Shown here: piece after piece, positions 7,341-11,290 of the stretch
How the letters are laid out: every line of letters begins with the position of its first letter
Position numbering within the stretch: the stretch's first letter is position 1
Source: Paracoccaceae bacterium
GTDB lineage: Bacteria > Pseudomonadota > Alphaproteobacteria > Rhodobacterales > Rhodobacteraceae
Direction of reading: 5' to 3'
Assembly (NCBI GenBank): GCA_026982255.1
Contig: JALSHL010000257.1
Coordinates: 1-11,290, forward strand
DNA: 11,290 nucleotides
Translations under genes and position numbers: made by a program
Notes under the pieces: generated by a model
Told to the model about the DNA's origin: nothing
The model's input: only the letters and a program-made list of their open reading frames with translations
Databases searched by the model: none

Positions 7341-7347
7341 TCTCCCC
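7341..7347 (-). promoter_or_regulatory. Ribosome binding site of hpf
   Basis: On the minus strand GGGGAGA stands four bases before ATG 7336. It decides the start of hpf against the longer open frame that reaches to 7567, and it is one of the strongest Shine-Dalgarno matches in the window. Confidence 0.75.
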
Positions 7348-7354
7348 GTAATAG

Positions 7355-7370
7355 GTCGGCAGGGGCCGAC
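7355..7370 (-). promoter_or_regulatory. Leader hairpin upstream of hpf
   Basis: On the minus strand GTCGGC (7370-7365), loop CCCT, and GCCGAC (7360-7355) form a perfect 6-bp GC-rich stem, seven bases before the hpf ribosome binding site. No T-run follows, so it does not look like a terminator. It could influence leader stability or access to the ribosome binding site. The structure is visible; the function is inferred. Confidence 0.4.
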
Positions 7371-7406
7371 GTTGGGTTAAATATTCCCGGCCCCGCAGAA
7401 GCGCGG

Positions 7407-7435
7407 AACCTAGGGTCTGACCGGAACAGAGTCAA
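7407..7435 (-). promoter_or_regulatory. Putative sigma-70-type promoter of hpf-ptsN
   Basis: On the minus strand TTGACT (7435-7430, 5 of 6 to consensus) is followed after exactly 17 bases by TAGGTT (7412-7407, 3 of 6). Transcription would start near 7400 and give a leader of about 65 bases that contains the hairpin at 7355-7370. No sigma-54 element of the GG-N10-GC kind is evident in this spacer. The call rests on motif and spacing alone. Confidence 0.4.
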
Positions 7436-7458
7436 CAACCGCAATGAACAATTCGGGA

Positions 7459-7480
7459 CAATAACGGGGCCTTTCCCCCG
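7459..7480 (-). terminator. Weak intrinsic terminator candidate after rpoN
   Basis: Eight bases after the rpoN stop, on the minus strand, CGGGG (7480-7476), loop GAAAGG, and CCCCG (7469-7465) form a 5-bp all-GC stem followed by TTATTG. The T-run is short and broken, so partial termination is more likely than full. Two tandem in-frame stops (TGA TGA, 7490-7485) end rpoN just before it. Confidence 0.35.
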
Positions 7481-7487
7481 ATTATCA

Positions 7488-8780
7488 TCAGGTCCGGATG
7501 CGTCGCCGCCGACTCGAGGAAGGTATACCCATACCCTCACGATATTTCGCAACGGTCCGCCGCGCAATATCCACGCCCTCTTCTTCGAGGATTTTTCTTA
7601 TTTTTTCGTCGGAATACACCCGGCTGCCTGTTTCCGAGGCAACAAGTTGCCGAATACGTTCTTTCACCACAGCCGTGGTCGGCTGGTCCGTTCCGTTTCC
7701 GGTGCCGGTAGAGCGCAGGAAAAAGAATCGCATCTCGAAATTCCCGCGCGGGCATTCCAGATATTTCCCGCGGGTCACACGGCTTACGGTCGCTTCGTGC
7801 AGGCCGGTTTCCTCTGCGATATCGGCCAGTGTCAGCGGGCGCAGCCCCGCAATACCGTCATCGAAAAACCGGAACTGGTGCCGGACGACGGCCTGTGCCA
7901 CCTGCAACACGGTTCTGGCCCGCCGGTCGAGCGCCCGGACCACGAACCGGGCACGGGTCCGGTTTTCGGCGATATAGTCGCGACTGTCCCGGTCATTCAG
8001 CGCAACGGCATAGGTCTCGTCGATCAGCACTCGCGGGACGGCTTCGGGGTTCAGTTCCACCAGCCAGCCACGATTGCCGTCCCGCCGCACGATGATTTCC
8101 GGCACGACGGTATGCACGGACATGATATCGAATCCTGCGGCGGGGCGGGGGTTGGTGCTGTGCAGTATCGCGATGGCCGCCTCCAGTTCCGCCAGCGTTA
8201 TACCCAACCGGCGGGCCAGCGCGGGGTAGTTCCCATGCGCCAGCAGGTCGAGGTTGTCCAGAAGCGCAGAGACCTCCGGCGTCATACGCCCGCTTTCGAC
8301 CAGTTGCAGCATCAGACATTCCCGCAAATCCCGCGCGCCGATTCCGGTCGGCTCGCAGCCTTGCAGGATCCGGACTGCCTGTTCCAATACCGGCGCGCCG
8401 ACTTTCAGGCGGGCCAGCAACTCGGGCACGGGGGTGGCCAGAAATCCGTTTTCGTTCAATTCGTCCACCAGCGCGCAGGCAACCCCGGCCAGTGCGGCAT
8501 CGCGTTCGGACATCTGTATCTGGCGGTAGAGGCGTTCGCGCAGGCTCGGCTCGTCCGCGATGGTTTCGATGCCGTCCGGGAATCCGTCCGGCTGTTGTGC
8601 GGGCGCATGGCGCCGGACCGGACCGTCGAAGGCAAGCAGCGGGTTTTTCCCGACCTCCTCTTCCAGCAGCGCGCCGAGTTCCTCGCTGGTCATGCCCAGC
8701 ATTCCGATTGCCTGACGCAATTGCGGCGTCATCGTCAGCTGCTGGCGTTGCCGCAGCTCCAGCTTCGGACTCATGGCCAT
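7488..8780 (-). CDS. rpoN: RNA polymerase sigma-54 factor, short form
   Basis: This 430-residue sigma-54 directs RNA polymerase to -24/-12 promoters that need AAA+ enhancer-binding activators, for nitrogen assimilation among other functions. Region I is Gln-rich and activator-facing: KLELRQRQQLTMTPQLRQAIGML (6-28). The core-binding region runs from about 75 to 270, with ARDLRECLMLQL (149-160). The DNA-binding helix-turn-helix is LTLADIAEETGLHEATVSRV (316-335), and the RpoN box is ARRTVAKYRE (406-415). The usual acidic region II between regions I and III is almost absent, reduced to about 25 residues (51-75). This explains the length below the 477 residues of E. coli RpoN, a trait I recall from Rhodobacter-type proteins. 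ATG 8780 is preferred over ATG 8774 because GAGGGG lies 12 bases ahead. It follows lptB by 37 bases, so it may be read from the lpt operon. Confidence 0.96.
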   Translation of the reverse strand: MAMSPKLELRQRQQLTMTPQLRQAIGMLGMTSEELGALLEEEVGKNPLLAFDGPVRRHAPAQQPDGFPDGIETIADEPSLRERLYRQIQMSERDAALAGVACALVDELNENGFLATPVPELLARLKVGAPVLEQAVRILQGCEPTGIGARDLRECLMLQLVESGRMTPEVSALLDNLDLLAHGNYPALARRLGITLAELEAAIAILHSTNPRPAAGFDIMSVHTVVPEIIVRRDGNRGWLVELNPEAVPRVLIDETYAVALNDRDSRDYIAENRTRARFVVRALDRRARTVLQVAQAVVRHQFRFFDDGIAGLRPLTLADIAEETGLHEATVSRVTRGKYLECPRGNFEMRFFFLRSTGTGNGTDQPTTAVVKERIRQLVASETGSRVYSDEKIRKILEEEGVDIARRTVAKYREGMGIPSSSRRRRIRT

Positions 8781-8817
8781 GCGGTGCGATTGCCCCTCGA
8801 TGGTTCAGATGGCGGCT

Positions 8818-9570
8818 TCAATACTGGAACTGTTCGCCCAGATAGACCCGCCGGACGTTGGAATCCTGCACCACTTCGGCCGGCGTTCCGCTTTTCAGAA
8901 CCTTGCCGTCGTGCAGGATATAGGCCCGATCCACAATATCGAGCGTCTCGCGCACATTGTGGTCGGTGATCAGGACCCCGATGCCGCGGTCCTTCAGGTG
9001 CGCCACCAGATCACGGATCTCTCCAACCGCGATCGGGTCCACACCGGCAAACGGCTCGTCGAGCAGCACATAGTTCGGCTGGCCCGCCAGACAGCGGGAA
9101 ATCTCCACCCGTCGCCGCTCCCCGCCCGACAGCGAGATCGCGGGGGCACGTCGCAGGTGGGTGATGGAAAATTCCCCCATCAACTCCTCCAGCACCTGTT
9201 CGCGCTTGTGTTTGTCCTTGAAATGCAGCTCCAGCACGGCGCGAATATTGTCCTGCACCGACAGGCCGCGGAAAATGCTCGCCTCTTGCGGCAGATAGCC
9301 GATTCCCAGTTTGGCGCGGCGATACATCGGCAGGTTGGTGGCATCGACGCCGTCGATAATAACCTGCCCGGAATCCGGCATCACCAGACCGGCAACCGCA
9401 TAGAAACAGGTGGTTTTCCCTGCCCCGTTCGGCCCGAGCAGGGCCACGACCTCGCCGCGGTGCAGTTCCATCGACATATCGCGCAGAACCGGCCGCTTGC
9501 CATAGCTCTTGCCCATATGCGAAACGATCAGGCCGGCAGAACCGTCCCGAACCTCGAGATTCGGCACCAT
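8818..9570 (-). CDS. lptB: Lipopolysaccharide export ABC transporter ATPase LptB
   Basis: This 250-residue ATPase powers the LptB2FG extractor, which lifts LPS from the inner membrane into the LptC-LptA bridge. All ABC elements are intact, numbering from ATG 9570: Walker A GPNGAGKTT (46-54), Q-loop LPQEAS with Q95, signature LSGGE (147-151), Walker B YVLLDEP (167-173) with catalytic E172, D-loop GVD and switch H204 in ITDHNVRE. The length is close to the 241 residues of E. coli LptB. Two starts are possible: TTG 9576, overlapping the lptA stop as TTGA, or ATG 9570, two bases after that stop. I chose ATG because the same 2-base gap is seen at kdsD-lptC. It is a soluble cytoplasmic subunit; lptF and lptG are not in the window. 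Confidence 0.97.
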   Translation of the reverse strand: MVPNLEVRDGSAGLIVSHMGKSYGKRPVLRDMSMELHRGEVVALLGPNGAGKTTCFYAVAGLVMPDSGQVIIDGVDATNLPMYRRAKLGIGYLPQEASIFRGLSVQDNIRAVLELHFKDKHKREQVLEELMGEFSITHLRRAPAISLSGGERRRVEISRCLAGQPNYVLLDEPFAGVDPIAVGEIRDLVAHLKDRGIGVLITDHNVRETLDIVDRAYILHDGKVLKSGTPAEVVQDSNVRRVYLGEQFQY

Positions 9571-9572
9571 GC

Positions 9573-10085
9573 TCAATTGCCTGCACCCGATTGCAGGATG
9601 GTCTGCACACGCCCCTCTATCACGGCGGTGCCGGCGTTCAGGTCAATCCGCATCTTCTGGCCCGACAGAGCATTGCCCCCCTGGGTAAGGATGACATTTC
9701 CGCTCATGACCAGTTCTTCCTTGACCATATCCAGTTCGGCGTAATCGGCCTCGGCGGCCTCGGAGCCGTTGGTGAATGTCACGTTACCGAAGGCAATCAG
9801 AGACGAAATAGCCCCTGTCGCGCCGGCGGCCACATCCTTGTAGACGACTTCGACCTTGTCTGCGGTCAAGCGCATATCCTCGATCCCGACCACGACATTG
9901 CCCGAGAAAACCGCCTTGCCGGTGGTCTGGTCGATTCCCAGACGGTCCGCGGTTACCGAAATCGGGGTGTCACCCTGCGACGACAGGCCGATAAACGGAA
10001 CCTGGGCACCCTGACCCAGAACCGGCGCTATCGGAAACGCGGCCAGCGCCGCCAGTGTCAGGCCAAAAAGAAACGGTTTGTTCAT
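9573..10085 (-). CDS. lptA: Periplasmic LPS transport protein LptA
   Basis: This 170-residue periplasmic OstA-like protein forms the beta-jellyroll bridge that carries LPS from LptC to LptD at the outer membrane. A signal peptide is visible: MNKPFLFGLTLAALAAFPIA with cleavage likely near residues 24-26 (VLGQGAQ). The OstA repeat character follows, with alternating strands such as ISVTADRLGID (42-52), AVFSGNVVVG (58-67), MRLTADKVEVVY (71-82), ELVMSGNVILTQ and ALSGQKMRIDL. The ATG overlaps the lptC stop as ATGA, with GAGG (10099-10096) ten bases upstream. The lptC-lptA-lptB order supports the call, since LptA sequences vary widely between groups. The length is close to the 185 residues of the E. 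coli precursor. Confidence 0.93.
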   Translation of the reverse strand: MNKPFLFGLTLAALAAFPIAPVLGQGAQVPFIGLSSQGDTPISVTADRLGIDQTTGKAVFSGNVVVGIEDMRLTADKVEVVYKDVAAGATGAISSLIAFGNVTFTNGSEAAEADYAELDMVKEELVMSGNVILTQGGNALSGQKMRIDLNAGTAVIEGRVQTILQSGAGN

Positions 10086-10720
10086 TCGGTCGGTGCCTCG
10101 TTTTCGGGTGTTTCTTGCACAGTAAACGTGAGTCTAACGCCATTTTCAAACCAAATCATCCGGTTTTCTTCGGCGCCTTTGCGAACGGTGGAAATCCGCA
10201 GGTTTCCGGCCTCGATCTCGCCCATGGGGCTGGTGGCGCGGATGGGCCCGTTGCTGGTCAGGGTGCCCGCATCCATGTCGGCAAATATCTTGTCCGAGCG
10301 TGCGCGCAACCCGTTCGAGAACGTCAGGTCGCTTCCCTCGAACAGGCGGATGTTCCGCGTTTCCAAATCGATCTCGGCCTCTTTTGCCGCGATTTCGATT
10401 GTCAGGCCGTCAAACAGGCGGATTTCCCCGGACAGGCCGGAGGCCAGCACCTTCGTCGGAGCAGGGGCATCGGGCAACAGCAACTCGGCCGAGAAATAAT
10501 AGACGTCGCCATCGGCATTGCTGCCGGAAAAGCGCGGCTTTGTAACCCGCATACCGGATTCCAGCGCCACGAAATCGGCCTTGGAGAACTCCAGCCCGCC
10601 TTCGAGCGTCCGTTCCTTGGTGAACAGGAAAACGGTTGCCAGCAGGCCGATCGCGATCAGCGGCAGGATGATTTTCATCAGATAGACGAAGCGGGTGTAG
10701 CGGGCTGTATGGTGCACCAT
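10082..10720 (-). CDS. lptC: LPS export inner-membrane protein LptC
   Basis: This 212-residue bitopic protein receives LPS from LptB2FG and hands it to LptA. A single N-terminal membrane helix is clear, FVYLMKIILPLIAIGLLATVF (about 11-31), preceded by a short basic cytoplasmic tail (MVHHTARYTR), so the rest lies in the periplasm. That part has the alternating beta-strand pattern of the jellyroll, such as GDVYYFSAELLLP, ASGLSGEIRLFDG, NIRLFEGSDLTFSNGLRARS and GTLTSNGPIRATSPMGEIEAGN. The open frame runs 86 codons further upstream, but ATG 10720 is chosen because it starts two bases after the kdsD stop and places the helix at the N-terminus. A GGGGG run ahead may serve for ribosome binding. Position between kdsD and lptA confirms the assignment. 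Confidence 0.92.
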   Translation of the reverse strand: MVHHTARYTRFVYLMKIILPLIAIGLLATVFLFTKERTLEGGLEFSKADFVALESGMRVTKPRFSGSNADGDVYYFSAELLLPDAPAPTKVLASGLSGEIRLFDGLTIEIAAKEAEIDLETRNIRLFEGSDLTFSNGLRARSDKIFADMDAGTLTSNGPIRATSPMGEIEAGNLRISTVRKGAEENRMIWFENGVRLTFTVQETPENEAPTE

Positions 10721-10722
10721 GT

Positions 10723-11290
10723 TCAGGCCACCCCCGCGCGCAGGCAGTCGTGCAGATGCAGAATACCGACCACGGCGGCGCCTTCTCCGGTCACGAACAA
10801 TCCGGTTACCTTGCAGGTATTCATCAGCGCCAGAGCCTCGCTCGCCAGCGCCGACTGCCGGATGGTCAGCGGATCGGGGGTCATGACTTCCCGCGCGGTC
10901 CGTGTCAGCAGGCCGTCCATATTCCGCCGCAAGTCCCCGTCTGTCACAACGCCGGCAAGCCGCCCGTCCGCATCGCATACGCCCGCAATGCCGAACCCTT
11001 TTTGCGTCATCTCCAGCAGCGTGTCGCTCATCAGGGTATCACCGCCCACCAGTGGAATATCCGGCTCGCCGTGCATCAGGTCGGCAACCCGCAGCAGTTT
11101 CGCACCCAGCGTGCCACGCGGATGCAGGGCGTGGAAATCCTCGCGGGAAAAATCGCGATGCTCCATCATGCTGATCGCCAGCGCATCGCCCAGCGCAAGG
11201 CTCATGCTGGTCGAGGTCGTGGGCGCCATGCCGACGGCGCAGGCTTCCGGCGCGTCGGGTAGAACCAGCGCGATGTTGGCGTTTTGCAGC
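10723..11290 (-). CDS. kdsD: Arabinose-5-phosphate isomerase (KpsF/GutQ family), 5' truncated
   Basis: This enzyme turns ribulose 5-phosphate into arabinose 5-phosphate, the first step toward Kdo for the LPS inner core. The frame is open from the right edge; 188 C-terminal residues are present of about 320, so the first part of the SIS domain is missing. Visible here are the end of the SIS domain with CAVGMAPTTSTSMSLALGDALA (17-38, positions within the fragment) and the active-site His region in FHALHPRGTLGAKLL (52-66). Two CBS domains follow (about 68-122 and 132-186) with MTPDPLTI and VTDGDLRR. The motif that I recall as HPGG in E. coli KdsD reads HPRG here. The stop lies two bases before lptC. 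Location upstream of lptC-lptA-lptB supports kdsD over the paralogue gutQ. Confidence 0.93.
   Translation of the reverse strand, partial: LQNANIALVLPDAPEACAVGMAPTTSTSMSLALGDALAISMMEHRDFSREDFHALHPRGTLGAKLLRVADLMHGEPDIPLVGGDTLMSDTLLEMTQKGFGIAGVCDADGRLAGVVTDGDLRRNMDGLLTRTAREVMTPDPLTIRQSALASEALALMNTCKVTGLFVTGEGAAVVGILHLHDCLRAGVA

Noticed and set aside
7337..7567. N-terminal extension of hpf, open for 77 more codons
   Set aside because: HPF homology starts at MRIQISG, and a strong ribosome binding site lies just before ATG 7336; the extension runs through the spacer and into the end of rpoN.
7335..8969. A 544-codon open frame on the plus strand, antisense to rpoN
   Set aside because: It is the shadow of rpoN, hpf leader and lptB end. 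The opposite strand encodes the unmistakable RpoN box and helix-turn-helix.
8773..9744. A 323-codon open frame on the plus strand, antisense to lptB
   Set aside because: lptB on the minus strand has all ABC motifs; the plus-strand product has no family features.
10721..10978. N-terminal extension of lptC, open for 86 more codons
   Set aside because: The extension overlaps kdsD, is Arg-rich out-of-frame translation, and would place the membrane anchor in the interior.
1..11290. Search by eye for tRNA, CRISPR repeats, insertion sequences or att sites
   Set aside because: No cloverleaf, regularly spaced repeats, transposase motifs or long direct/terminal repeats were seen.

Overview
The window looks like a chromosomal piece of an alphaproteobacterium, most likely of the Rhodobacterales (Roseobacter/Rhodobacter type). 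This rests on the minus-strand gene order kdsD-lptC-lptA-lptB-rpoN-hpf-ptsN, on the short sigma-54 factor, and on the moderately GC-rich, tightly packed coding. No genus can be named from the sequence alone. There are no RNA genes, insertion sequences, CRISPR arrays or att sites that I can see, and no gene-free stretch over about 150 bases.

Region 1 (1-6277, plus strand) is a compact surface-glycan module: a 5'-truncated UDP-glucose 4-epimerase (galE), a GT4-type glycosyltransferase, a GT2-type glycosyltransferase of the DxDEF subgroup, a core-2/I-branching (GT14-like) glycosyltransferase with a large extra C-terminal half, and a long NodH-like PAPS-dependent sulfotransferase. Most junctions abut or overlap by 4 bases (TGA/ATG, GTGA, ATGA), so the genes are probably translationally coupled. 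The one real gap, 2063-2091, lies in an AT-rich patch that holds a promoter-like element and a perfect 9-bp dyad. Together the genes predict a branched, sulfated saccharide. No flippase, polymerase, exporter or PAPS-synthesis gene lies in the window, so the final product cannot be named.

Region 2 (6256-11290, minus strand) is a conserved housekeeping cluster. In transcription order it runs: arabinose-5-phosphate isomerase (kdsD, 5' end outside the window), lptC, lptA and lptB (lipopolysaccharide transport), rpoN (sigma-54), long-form hibernation promoting factor (hpf) and the nitrogen-PTS EIIA protein (ptsN). The kdsD-lptC-lptA-lptB part is nearly gapless. hpf follows a 151-bp spacer with a terminator-like hairpin, a promoter-like element and a leader hairpin, so hpf-ptsN may be a separate transcription unit.

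The two regions are convergent, and the last 22 bp of ptsN and of the sulfotransferase gene overlap tail to tail. The least understood parts are the tandem sulfotransferase architecture (second domain with a degenerate P-loop) and the unexplained C-terminal half of the GT14-like enzyme. I found nothing that I can honestly call a completely new system.
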